A stretch of DNA of 30,528 bases from a bacterium. Its GTDB lineage: Bacteria > Planctomycetota > J058 > JAJDCP01. The number at the start of each line of letters is the position of its first letter. Position 1 is the stretch's first letter. Both the position numbers and the translations under genes were made by a program. The notes below the pieces were generated by a model. It was given only the letters and a program-made list of their open reading frames with translations. It did no database searches and was not told where the DNA came from. Below, piece after piece: positions 7,045 to 14,755 of the stretch. Where the stretch lies: assembly GCA_030428695.1 (NCBI GenBank), contig JAUIEM010000064.1:1-30528 (forward strand), in the 5' to 3' direction.

Positions 7045-8831
7045 CACTTCCACGCCTCGTCATGATCGCCGCTGGGGAAGTAGATCTCGTGCTTGCCCGG
7101 TCGGATGCCGGTGATCCTGCCCTTGCCCTGCATGTTGGTGTAGCCGGCGTGCGCGCGCCCGTCGGCGAAGATCAGCACGAAGGGCTGGTCGCGCAGCGGC
7201 TGGCCGCGGTCGTCCTTGCCCTCGACCTCGACGGTCTCGTACATCTCGAGCACGTTCGACTCGCGCTCGCGGCTGCCGACCTTGGCCTTGAACATGAACT
7301 GGAACGACTTGACGCCGTCGTTCTCGTTCCACTCGTAGGTCCAGACGCCGCGCGCGGTGCCGTTGTCGACCTTGCTCGTGACGGTGTGCAGCACCTTGTC
7401 CGGGTTGCTCTTCTCGGCGATCGCGAACTCGACCGGCGTGTCGTTCTCGAAGCCGGTGACCTTGATGAACAGGCCGATCGGCTTGCCGACATCGGCGCGG
7501 GGCCGCTGCCAGGCGCAGGCGGTGATCTCCTTGAGCACGGCGTGGGCCGTGCCGGGATCGATGCCGCGCGCCTTCAGGGTGCCGTCGGCGCCGAGCGTGC
7601 CGCTCTTCGGCTCCGCGCCCTCGCCGGTCAGGGTCCAGCTGTACTCGAGGTCCTTGAGCGGCTTTCCGGTCGCGTCGACGAAGGTCTTCTCGATCCAGTG
7701 CTCCTCGAGCTGGCGGTCGGTCGGCGGCACCGGCTTGCCGGTCAGCGGCTCCTGCTCGACCGGGGCCTCGCCGATCGCGCTGCGCTTGCACTCGAACACG
7801 GTGGAGTAGCCACCGCCCCCGATCACGTGCCGGGTGCGGGACAGGTAGTAGTTCCCGTCGTAGTCACCGCCGAGGCCCTTGAGCTCGACGACGTTCCCGG
7901 GCTTGAGCTTGCCGTCGCCCTGGCAGGAGCCCTCGCCGGTCAGGAAGTCCATCGCCGCCTGTTCCCACATGCCCTTGGCCCAGGCTTCCGCTTCCTCGAC
8001 CGACGCGACCGCCTGGTCGAGCATCAGGTTGGGAACCTCGCCGAACACCTGCTGTGTCACCTCGGTGCCGAGGTCCTTGCCGCCCATCTTCGAGGACTCG
8101 TCGCCGGCCTTGCGCTTGAACACGATCGGCTGCTTCTTGATCGGATCCCAGCCACGCAGCTGGAAGGAGGTCTTCTGGTCCTGGACCTGCTGGCGCACGT
8201 CGAAGGTGCGCAGGTTCTCGTTCCAGGTCAGCTCGCTGAGCTTCGGCTTGTCGTGCCGCGGCTTGCGGTAGATCAGCTTCTTGCCTTCGGCGACGAGCTC
8301 CATCCCGACGCGGCGCGCGCGCTCGAGCAGGAAGTCGAGGTCGGTCTGGTTGTTCTGGAAGAGGAACTCGTTCTTGGTCGCCGATTTCTCGATCTCGGGG
8401 GTCATCCCGTATTTCTGCGCGATCTTCGTCACGATCTCGCTGTCGCGCACCTTGCCGAAGGTCTCGGACTTCTTGCAGCGCCGCAGCCGGTGCAAGAGGC
8501 TGTGGATGACGACGACCACCGTGCACGGCCCGCGCCGCGGGAAGCTCGCCTTGACGACGACCACCTCGCCGGAGAACAGCTTGTGCTTCTCGCCGCCGAC
8601 GTAGCCGAGGTCGACCTCGACGGCGGTGCCGTCCTTGAACTCCTTGCCGTCGGACCAGCGGAAGTCGTCGTTGCGCAGCTTGAGCGTGCACTCGTCGACC
8701 TTGTTGATCTCGAGGTCGATGCTCAGGCTGAGCAGATCCTGCCGCAGCTTGCGGGTCAGATCGGCTCCATCGACGCGGATCGCGAAGTCGGGCGTCAGCT
8801 TCTCTTGTACGGCGGCGGCGACCAAGTGCAC
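7044..8831 (-). CDS. Phage late control gene D / gp27-like spike protein with Ig/TTR tail
   Basis: Encodes 595 residues. Residues 1-355 resemble the phage late control D family (the gp27-like trimeric hub of contractile tails, related to the VgrG N-terminus). Family-like features are QTDLDFLLERARRVGMELVAEGKKL at 162-186 (shown in part), LKPGNVVELKGLGGDYDGNYY at 309-329, and the closing GGGYSTVFECKR. I see no gp5-like OB fold and no beta-helical needle after it. Instead there is a transthyretin-like domain (about 378-435), an Ig-like domain (about 438-535) and a second transthyretin-like domain (about 535-588). The start is uncertain: GTG 8831, or TTG 8825, which sits five bases after GAGG and is better spaced. 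It heads the operon behind a good promoter. It would form the baseplate hub and may attach cargo through its tail. Confidence 0.88.
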   Translation of the reverse strand: MHLVAAAVQEKLTPDFAIRVDGADLTRKLRQDLLSLSIDLEINKVDECTLKLRNDDFRWSDGKEFKDGTAVEVDLGYVGGEKHKLFSGEVVVVKASFPRRGPCTVVVVIHSLLHRLRRCKKSETFGKVRDSEIVTKIAQKYGMTPEIEKSATKNEFLFQNNQTDLDFLLERARRVGMELVAEGKKLIYRKPRHDKPKLSELTWNENLRTFDVRQQVQDQKTSFQLRGWDPIKKQPIVFKRKAGDESSKMGGKDLGTEVTQQVFGEVPNLMLDQAVASVEEAEAWAKGMWEQAAMDFLTGEGSCQGDGKLKPGNVVELKGLGGDYDGNYYLSRTRHVIGGGGYSTVFECKRSAIGEAPVEQEPLTGKPVPPTDRQLEEHWIEKTFVDATGKPLKDLEYSWTLTGEGAEPKSGTLGADGTLKARGIDPGTAHAVLKEITACAWQRPRADVGKPIGLFIKVTGFENDTPVEFAIAEKSNPDKVLHTVTSKVDNGTARGVWTYEWNENDGVKSFQFMFKAKVGSRERESNVLEMYETVEVEGKDDRGQPLRDQPFVLIFADGRAHAGYTNMQGKGRITGIRPGKHEIYFPSGDHDEAWK

Positions 8832-8875
8832 CTCAGGGATGGGGCGGCGGCGTAGGATCTCCCCTTACGCCCTGA

Positions 8876-8904
8876 ATTTTACTGACAGACTTTTCGAGGG
8901 TCAA
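8876..8904 (-). promoter_or_regulatory. Sigma70-type promoter of the spike operon
   Basis: On the minus strand TTGACC (8904-8899), a 17-base spacer and TAAAAT (8881-8876) match the housekeeping consensus at 5 of 6 positions in each box. Predicted transcription begins near 8869, leaving a leader of about 40 nt before the spike start. Confidence 0.6.
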
Positions 8905-8963
8905 CGCGACGGAGACCTCGCCGCAGCGCGCATTTTTCGCCTCCCGCACGACGTCCCGCAGCC

Positions 8964-8992
8964 TTGCGGAGCCTGGCGGGCCGGCCTATGAT
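8964..8992 (+). promoter_or_regulatory. Promoter of uridine kinase
   Basis: TTGCGG (8964-8969), 17 bases, then TATGAT (8987-8992). It is divergent from the spike operon promoter about 60 bp away. The predicted start lies about 20 nt upstream of the GTG start codon, leaving room for the GGGAGGG ribosome site. Confidence 0.5.
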
Positions 8993-9021
8993 CGACGACG
9001 ACACGCACGGGAGGGCTCGCC

Positions 9022-9663
9022 GTGAAGGACAAGCTGTGCATCGGAATCGCCGGCGCCAGCGGCTCCGGGAAGACCACCGTCACCCGCAGCATCGAGGAGC
9101 GCTTCGGCACCTCGCTGACCGTGCTGTCCCAGGACAACTACTACCGCGACCTCGCGCACCTGCCGTTCGCGAAGCGGGCCGAGGTCAACTACGACCACCC
9201 GCGCTCCTTCGAGAACGAGCTGCTCGCCGAGCATATCCGCGCGCTGTTGTCCGACGTGCCGATCGACTGCCCGACCTACGACTTCAAGAACCACCTGCGG
9301 GCCGAGGAGACGATCCTCCTCGAGCCGAGCCGGGTGATCGTGGTCGAGGGCATCCTCGTGCTCGAGAGCCGCGAGCTGCGCGACCTGATGGACATCAAGC
9401 TGTATGTCGACACCGACGCCGACGTCGCCTTCATCCGCCGCCTGCAGCGCGACATCGCCGAGCGCGGCCGGACGGTCGAAGGGGTGATCGAACAGTACCT
9501 CGAGTTCGTGCGGCCGATGTTCCTGCAGTTCGTCGAGCCGAGCAAGCGCCACGCCGACCTGATCATCCCCGAGGGCGGGCACAATGCGGTCGCGCTGCGC
9601 ATGCTGTGCGCGAAGATCGAGGTCTTTCTCGACCGTGGGCGGGAGGTGTTGCATGACGGTTGA
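9022..9663 (+). CDS. udk: Uridine kinase
   Basis: Encodes 213 residues, the usual bacterial Udk length. The enzyme phosphorylates uridine (and cytidine) in pyrimidine salvage in the cytoplasm. A P-loop GASGSGKTT lies at residues 11-19. SQDNYYRDL and NYDHPRSFE match the substrate-binding segments of the uridine kinase/phosphoribulokinase family. DVAFIRRLQRDIAERGR is the typical lid/Arg-rich segment, and IIPEGGHN near the C-terminus is also typical. The start is GTG 9022, six bases after GGGAGGG. Its 3' end overlaps the next gene by 11 nt. Confidence 0.95.
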   Translation: MKDKLCIGIAGASGSGKTTVTRSIEERFGTSLTVLSQDNYYRDLAHLPFAKRAEVNYDHPRSFENELLAEHIRALLSDVPIDCPTYDFKNHLRAEETILLEPSRVIVVEGILVLESRELRDLMDIKLYVDTDADVAFIRRLQRDIAERGRTVEGVIEQYLEFVRPMFLQFVEPSKRHADLIIPEGGHNAVALRMLCAKIEVFLDRGREVLHDG

Positions 9664-10201
9664 CGAGTCGGCGCCGTCGCCGGCGGGGGAAGCTCCGGAG
9701 CCGCCGCGCCCGCAGCTTCCCCAGGAGCTCTACTCCGCCTACTCCGGCAAGGAGTTCGAGACCTGCGTCGACTGCGGGGGCTCGCTGCTCGATCCGCCCC
9801 GCATGTACCAGATCGTCAAGGGCTTCAACGGCAGCGAGTGCGTGTTCGAGGCCGCGATCTGCTTCAACTGCGGGAACAGCCTGAAGACCGAGATGTCCGC
9901 CGAGTCTCTGCGCAACCTGATGCTCTACCTCCGCGAGCTGACCCAGTCCCACGGCCCTTCACCTCACCGCGGCTCGTGGCTGCACTGCAGCTTCTGCCAC
10001 CAGGAGCGCGCCGGCTCGAGCCAGATCGGCGCGGTCGTCTTCGGCACCCGCCAGATCAGCCCGCCCCTCGCGATCTGTGAGGAGTGCGCCGCGCCCGCCG
10101 AGGAGCGGATGAGCAAGCAGACCCGCGACAGCTGGCACGACTTCGTCGACTCGAACTTCCCGGGGGTGCCGGCGAACTTCGACCTGCCGGTGTTCTTCTA
10201 G
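9653..10201 (+). CDS. Four-CxxC zinc-binding protein of unknown function
   Basis: Encodes 182 residues from ATG 9653, six bases after GGGAGG. The start lies inside the end of udk, so translation is probably coupled. Four CxxC pairs (Cys38/41, 70/73, 112/115, 142/145) suggest two structural zinc sites, with CSFCHQ and CEECAAP resembling zinc ribbons. It has no signal peptide or membrane segment. I do not recognise the family; a cytoplasmic zinc-ribbon protein is all I can support. Its stop abuts the stop of the convergent gene at 10202. Confidence 0.82.
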   Translation: MTVDESAPSPAGEAPEPPRPQLPQELYSAYSGKEFETCVDCGGSLLDPPRMYQIVKGFNGSECVFEAAICFNCGNSLKTEMSAESLRNLMLYLRELTQSHGPSPHRGSWLHCSFCHQERAGSSQIGAVVFGTRQISPPLAICEECAAPAEERMSKQTRDSWHDFVDSNFPGVPANFDLPVFF

Positions 10202-11239
10202 TCAGCTAGGCCCGCTCCAGCCGCAGCAGCGTGCCGACCCCGTCGACGACACCCGCGCGTACGCCGCCTTGTCGACCAGCCCGGAGTGCTCTGTCCCCGC
10301 CAGCTCGGCGAGCTCGTCGAGGAGCTTCAGCGCCGAGCGTTCCTCCCAGAGCGCGGGCATGAAGCACAGCCGCATGGCGTTGAAGCAGAACGTGCTGCGG
10401 GCTTCCTCCTGGCAAGGGCCGGGCTCGACGGCCACAGGCCGGATCGAGGCCAGCGCGTCGAGCTTGCGCTCGTCGGCGGGGATCACCTCGCTGTCGCAGT
10501 ACTGCCCCGCCCCGAGCACCGCGGCCCGGGTCGGAGCCTCCTCTCCGGCACGCGCTTGCGCCAGGCGCTGCAAGGCGGAGAGGATCTCCTGCGAGGGATC
10601 GGCATCGAGTCGGACAGTCGTCGTCAACGCGGCGAAGGCCAGCCGGGCGAGATCCGCGGCAAGGCTCCGGGGCAGCCGCTCGAGGGGTTCCAGCCAACGA
10701 CAGGCGGAGACCACCATCGGCGCGAAGACGGCGGCGGCCGGGCGCCCTTCCTTCGAGACCAGCCGCGCGCAGGCCCCGATGATGTCGTTGAGCTCCCGGC
10801 GGCACTTCTCGGTCCAGCGCTCCGGTTCTTTCAGGCGCGCGGCGATCAGCTTGCTGGAAGGGACGCTCCGCACCGGCAGGTACTGCGCCAGGCGGATCGC
10901 GCCGCGCAGCACCCAGCCGTCGAGAGAACCGTCGGGACACGCCGCGGCCCGCGCGCGCAGGCGCTCGAGGATGCGCCAGCCGGTCGCGAAACTGCCCCTG
11001 GGCTCGAGCTCGAGGAGCCACAGGTCGAGCTCCTGGCGCAGCGCGGTCAGGCTCGCATCCGCCTCGACCAGCGCGTCGAGCGACGCACCGAGGCCCGCGA
11101 CGGCCTCGGGCTTCGGCGGGCGCATGTAGACTTCGGTCCGCGCCCGGGCGACGATCGCCTCGGCGTAGGCGGAGCGTGCGGCCGGGTCGTCGGGTGTCGC
11201 CTCCCAGCGGAGGCGTGCCTGCTCGAGCTCGCGGTTCAT
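10202..11239 (-). CDS. Helical protein of unknown function, possible C-terminal frameshift
   Basis: Encodes 345 residues from ATG 11239, behind AGGAG with six-base spacing. It is rich in Ala, Leu, Arg and Glu. The start (ELEQARLRWEATPDDPAARSAY) looks like a TPR-type helical pair; the rest is all-alpha in appearance with no motif I can name. The last residues in this frame (VSSTGSARCCGWSGPS) look unnatural. The +1-shifted frame over the same bases reads VVDGVGTLLRLERA and ends in TAG at 10206-10208. A one-base loss near 10250-10258 would explain this. It lies 79 bp downstream of the next minus-strand gene, separated by a hairpin. Confidence 0.72.
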   Translation of the reverse strand: MNRELEQARLRWEATPDDPAARSAYAEAIVARARTEVYMRPPKPEAVAGLGASLDALVEADASLTALRQELDLWLLELEPRGSFATGWRILERLRARAAACPDGSLDGWVLRGAIRLAQYLPVRSVPSSKLIAARLKEPERWTEKCRRELNDIIGACARLVSKEGRPAAAVFAPMVVSACRWLEPLERLPRSLAADLARLAFAALTTTVRLDADPSQEILSALQRLAQARAGEEAPTRAAVLGAGQYCDSEVIPADERKLDALASIRPVAVEPGPCQEEARSTFCFNAMRLCFMPALWEERSALKLLDELAELAGTEHSGLVDKAAYARVSSTGSARCCGWSGPS

Positions 11240-11302
11240 CGTTTTCTCCTGTCGTGCCGTTCTGCACAGCCGCTCGGGGCGCGAGGCCGAATGTCCTGTG
11301 AC

Positions 11303-11331
11303 GCGCGGGGAGGGGTCTCTACTCCCCGCGC
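11303..11331 (-). terminator. GC-rich hairpin at the end of the 11319-12467 gene
   Basis: A perfect 10-bp inverted repeat (11303-11312 with 11322-11331, nine-base loop) spans the stop codon of the upstream gene. No T tract follows on the minus strand, so it is at best a weak terminator, an RNA-stabilising 3' structure, or an attenuator before the next gene. Confidence 0.4.
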
Positions 11332-12467
11332 CGCACCTGCCGCAAGAGCGCGCGGATCTCGTTCCAGAGCGCTTCGTCCTCCCCCGGGAACCGGAACGAG
11401 ACCGTCTCGACCCCGCCCGCGCCGTCGAGCACGAACAGCTCGAGCACCTGGTCGCCGTTCGCGACGAAGCTGCGGAAGACCGCTCCGTGCGCGCCGACGT
11501 CCCACACGGCCAGGGCGATCGAAGTCACGTCCGGGACGTAGCCGAGGCGTCTCTCGAGCTTCGCCCGCACCTCTTCGGCATCCCCGCGCAGCGATCGCGC
11601 GCCGAAGCGCAGCGCGCCCCCCGAGGCCCGATGCCGCAGCTCGAGCGTGACCCAGAACGCGTCCGGCACCACCTGCCACGCCTCGAGGATCGGCACGGAG
11701 AGCGTGGAGCCCGGGGGCTGCCAACGCCCTTCGTGGACCGTGCCGCGGTCGGGCCAGCGCAGCGTCAGCGTGCGCGACTCGTGGCGCCCGGCGCCCTCGA
11801 GCTCCGCCTTCTCGGCCGCGTGGGCGCAGCGCACGGTGACGGCGACCGGCAGCCCCGTCGGGTCGTAGTCGGCCTGCAGCTCGAGCGCCGTCCAGCCCTC
11901 GGCGGTCAGCGCGACGCAGCGGAACGCGACCCGGGTCGAGTCGAGCCGCGTGCTCGTGTACTGCACGAGCGTGTCGGGCGCCTGCAGGCAGGCCCGCGTC
12001 CGGGGCGCGCCGTCCTCGGGCGGGTCGATCACGACCGACAGCAGGATCGCGAAGTACAGCCCGCGGTCGTGGGCGACCTCTGCGAGGACGGGATCGTCGA
12101 GCGCCTCTGTGGCCAGCGGGGCGAGGCGCTCGGGCAGCTCCCAGCCTTCGACGGTCGCGCGGGCGACCTCGCGTCCGTCATCGAGGTGCTCGAGCCCGCC
12201 GTCCGCCGGATCGAGGCGGAAGCGCTGCGGCATCATGAAGACGATGCGCTCGTACAGGTCTTCGACCATCTGCTCCGGCGACTCGACCCGCACGATCCGC
12301 CCGCTGCGGACGCCGACGAGCGCGCGCTCGCCCTGCGGTTCGATCAGCGCCGAGTACAACGCACCGTCCGCGCCGGACTGCACCTCGACCAGGCGTGGGG
12401 TCTCGCCGTCGAGAATCTGGCCGCACGCGGCGCTGCAGATGAGCAGGATGAGGAAACGCGAGCCCAT
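11319..12467 (-). CDS. Exported protein of unknown function
   Basis: Encodes 382 residues from ATG 12467, seven bases after GGAGG. An upstream in-frame start at 12539 lacks a ribosome site and would bury the signal peptide. The N-terminus MGSRFLILLICSAACGQILD is a signal peptide; Cys15 sits in a poor lipobox, so lipoprotein processing is doubtful. The rest looks beta-rich, with many short charged strands and no catalytic motif I recognise. It is probably periplasmic or surface-exposed. The gene downstream, 79 bp away on the same strand, is also unassigned. Confidence 0.75.
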   Translation of the reverse strand: MGSRFLILLICSAACGQILDGETPRLVEVQSGADGALYSALIEPQGERALVGVRSGRIVRVESPEQMVEDLYERIVFMMPQRFRLDPADGGLEHLDDGREVARATVEGWELPERLAPLATEALDDPVLAEVAHDRGLYFAILLSVVIDPPEDGAPRTRACLQAPDTLVQYTSTRLDSTRVAFRCVALTAEGWTALELQADYDPTGLPVAVTVRCAHAAEKAELEGAGRHESRTLTLRWPDRGTVHEGRWQPPGSTLSVPILEAWQVVPDAFWVTLELRHRASGGALRFGARSLRGDAEEVRAKLERRLGYVPDVTSIALAVWDVGAHGAVFRSFVANGDQVLELFVLDGAGGVETVSFRFPGEDEALWNEIRALLRQVRRGE

Positions 12468-12858
12468 AGGGCGGCCTCCGCTGGAAGTTCTGTGCGCATG
12501 CACCGGCCTAAGGGTCCGCAAAAGGAATAGGTCAGGCATTCGGGCGCGCCTGGTATGCGTCGTTCGCCAAGCACCACAATTCCTGCCGCATCCGCACCCT
12601 CGGTGCTCGACTTGCTGACCTCAGCGTAAGTTCTGTCCCGGAGGGGTGTGTCGGTTCCCGACCTACGACGGGAGGGGGTGAACCCCTCCCCTACATATCT
12701 GGCCTGCGACTGCTCGAAAACCCTGTAGGGGCGGGGTTTACCCCCGCCCGTCGATCTCGGACAGAACTTACGCTCAGGTCAATGTTCTTTCCGGCCCCTA
12801 AGGTAGAGGCGACGCTTCCGGCGGACAAGCCGTCGGTTGATTTCCCGCATCTTCTCCC
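12468..12858. other. Gene-free gap around a palindromic element
   Basis: This 391-bp gap lies between the 5' end of the exported protein gene and the 3' end of the membrane protein gene, both on the minus strand. Apart from the 166-bp inverted-repeat element listed separately, I see no credible gene. 12468-12615 should hold the promoter of the exported protein gene, but no convincing -35/-10 pair is visible. 12782-12858 shows nothing. Confidence 0.6.
12616..12781. mobile_element. MITE-like nested inverted-repeat element
   Basis: Outer terminal inverted repeats of 23 bp (12616-12638 and 12759-12781) match at 22 positions. Inside, a second pair of 30-bp arms (12666-12695 and 12724-12753) matches at 27 positions, and each of these arms is itself a hairpin with 8-bp G/C stems. 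The 166-bp element has no ORF and no clear target duplication. GTAGGGG...CCCC cores of this kind are familiar as dispersed repeats in large environmental genomes. It may also end or stabilise transcripts from the upstream minus-strand gene. Confidence 0.75.
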
Positions 12859-14334
12859 TCAGCGTCCGAGCACCACCCCGACCGCGTCCTGCCGCAGCAC
12901 CCGCAGCCCCAGACCCTCGAGCCGCCGACGCTCGGCGGCTGTCTCACGGCGCAGGCCGAACAGCACGACGACCCTTGCGTCCTCCTCGAGCGCGGCGCCG
13001 CTCTCGATCGCCCGTGTGCGTCGCACCTCCCGCCCGAGCAGGTAGCGGACGGCCTGGGGCGGCTCGCCGTAGACGGGCAGGGTGGCCAGCTCGTCGCGCA
13101 GCGTGGCGAGGAAAGGCGAGGCCTGCAGCGTCCGCGTCGCGAAGCCCTGGCCCTCGGCGTGCCAGCGCAGGAGCAGCTTGGCGCTGCGGGCGCCGTTGAA
13201 CAGCAGCAGGAGGAAGAGGCAGCCGAGCAGCACCCGGCGCAGGCGCCGCGAGGCGTGCTCCCAGCCCGCGTCGAGGCGGTGGGCCAGCCACAACAGCAGC
13301 ATCCAGAACAGCGGCAGCAGGAAGCGCGGCAGCAGGTTGATCTTCGGGTCGAGGAACAGCCGCGACAGCGCGAGCATCCCCAGGCTGCAGGCGACGAAGG
13401 CGAGCGCCGCCCGCACCCGCGCGTCCCGCTTCGGGGCGGGGAGCCGCAGCAGCCAGGCCAGCAGCGCGAGGAGGCCGAGGACGGAGGCGACGCGCACCGG
13501 CTCCGGGCTGGCGCTCGGGATCCACCAGCCGGCGAGGGCGCTCCAGGACTCATGGAGGGAGAAGGCGTCGAGGGGATAGACGCCCAGGCGCCGCGGAGCC
13601 CCGCTCCCGCTCAGGCGCACCAGGAGCATCCAGCCCGCCAGCGGCAGCGCCGCGCCGACGACGTAGAGCGCCGCCCGCCACCAGCGCCTCCGCACCGGAG
13701 TGTCCGCCCCCGCCGCAGAGCCGCGGCCCCGCTCCAGGCCGAGCAGCACCCACCCGTGCCCGACGACCAGCGCCAGCCCCGCGTAGCGCACCAGGCCGGA
13801 AAGGGCGGCGGCCAGCCCGGAGACCAACAGCGAGCCGCGCCGCCCGCGGTCGAGGAGCCACAGCGAGAGCAGCACGAAGAACAGGAACGGCCCCTCGCTC
13901 CAGGCCATGCCGTGGACGTGGAAGACGGTGCGGTGGACGGCGCCGAGCGCGAACACGGCGAGCCACACCCCACGCCGCCTCACCCTGCCGAGCAGCGCCC
14001 CGAACAGGCACAGGTTGGCCGCGAGCAACAGGCAGCCGAGCAGGCGCGCCGCGGTCTCGGGCGCGAGGCCGGCGGCGACCGGCAGGGCGAGCAGCGCGGG
14101 GTAGCCCGGCGGCCACTGGGTCAGCAGCGGACCGTCCGGAGCGCCCGTCGTCGCCCGCCCGCTCCGGGCGATGTTCTCGGCGGCGCGCAGGTACGACACC
14201 GAGTCGGTGCTGACCCCGACGCCCTGGCGCTGGGTGGCCGCGAAGAGCAGACCCGCAGAGAGCAGGGCGACGGCCGCGACCGTCCACCGCCTGCCGCGGG
14301 ACAGCGCGTCGCGGGTGTCCGGTGCCGGCTGCAC
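12859..14334 (-). CDS. Multipass membrane protein, GT-C glycosyltransferase-like
   Basis: Encodes 491 residues from GTG 14334, nine bases after AGGAGG. The first membrane helix spans about residues 17-35 and is followed by STDSVSYLRAAENI, with Asp44 where GT-C (ArnT/PMT-like) enzymes keep their catalytic Asp in the first outer loop. PPGYPALLALP and a run of about 9-11 further helices fit that fold. These enzymes transfer sugars from polyprenyl-phosphate carriers to lipids or proteins on the outer membrane face. The C-terminal 90 residues form a soluble domain (ATLPVYGEPPQAVRYLLGRE). Substrate is unknown, and membership rests on topology and the Asp loop only. Confidence 0.75.
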   Translation of the reverse strand: MQPAPDTRDALSRGRRWTVAAVALLSAGLLFAATQRQGVGVSTDSVSYLRAAENIARSGRATTGAPDGPLLTQWPPGYPALLALPVAAGLAPETAARLLGCLLLAANLCLFGALLGRVRRRGVWLAVFALGAVHRTVFHVHGMAWSEGPFLFFVLLSLWLLDRGRRGSLLVSGLAAALSGLVRYAGLALVVGHGWVLLGLERGRGSAAGADTPVRRRWWRAALYVVGAALPLAGWMLLVRLSGSGAPRRLGVYPLDAFSLHESWSALAGWWIPSASPEPVRVASVLGLLALLAWLLRLPAPKRDARVRAALAFVACSLGMLALSRLFLDPKINLLPRFLLPLFWMLLLWLAHRLDAGWEHASRRLRRVLLGCLFLLLLFNGARSAKLLLRWHAEGQGFATRTLQASPFLATLRDELATLPVYGEPPQAVRYLLGREVRRTRAIESGAALEEDARVVVLFGLRRETAAERRRLEGLGLRVLRQDAVGVVLGR

Positions 14335-14755
14335 GGTGAGGTTCCTCCTGTGGAACGGTCCGACCGACCGGGTCCCCCCGCCTGCCCACGGGACCGCCCG
14401 GCCCCGGGGAGCGTCACCTCATCGATGTCGCCCTTCGCCACCGCGCGGTCGCCCCAGAACCTCGGCCCGACAGCCGCGTGGCGAGGCGCCGCGCGGGTGG
14501 ATCCCGAGGATCGACGACACCTTGGCCTGTCCCGCTCGTTCCTCGCAGGCCAGACCTGCGGCTCGGAGGAGGAGGACGAAGGCAGGACCCACCCCCGCAA
14601 GCCTCGCGAGCGAGGTTTCGGGCCGCGCTTCCAGACCTACTTCCCCTGGAACGGTGTTCTCACCGACGGCTGCGCCGCCGGCTCGAACGGTCGGAAAGCC
14701 GCGCTGCTTCTGCCCGTCGGCGCGGGCGCCGACGGGCAGCGCACGGCTTTCCTGC
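14335..14755. other. Gene-free region with strong hairpins
   Basis: This 421-bp stretch lies between two minus-strand genes. Open frames here have no family features or ribosome sites. It holds a short hairpin (14599-14606 with 14611-14618, one G-T mismatch) and a large one at 14693-14752. The promoter of the membrane protein gene should lie near 14340-14420, but I cannot pick out clear boxes. A structured small RNA is possible but not shown. Confidence 0.55.
14693..14752 (-). terminator. Long hairpin downstream of the acyltransferase
   Basis: The inner stem is a perfect 13-bp pair (14710-14722 with 14727-14739) around the loop CGGG. An outer 9-bp stem (14693-14701 with 14744-14752) extends it past an unpaired bulge. 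It starts three bases after the acyltransferase stop. No T tract follows, so a terminator or 3'-end protecting role is inferred from position. Confidence 0.5.

Noticed and set aside
12467..12539. Upstream in-frame start for the exported protein at 12539
   Set aside because: The ATG at 12467 has GGAGG seven bases upstream and begins a clear signal peptide; the longer form has neither.
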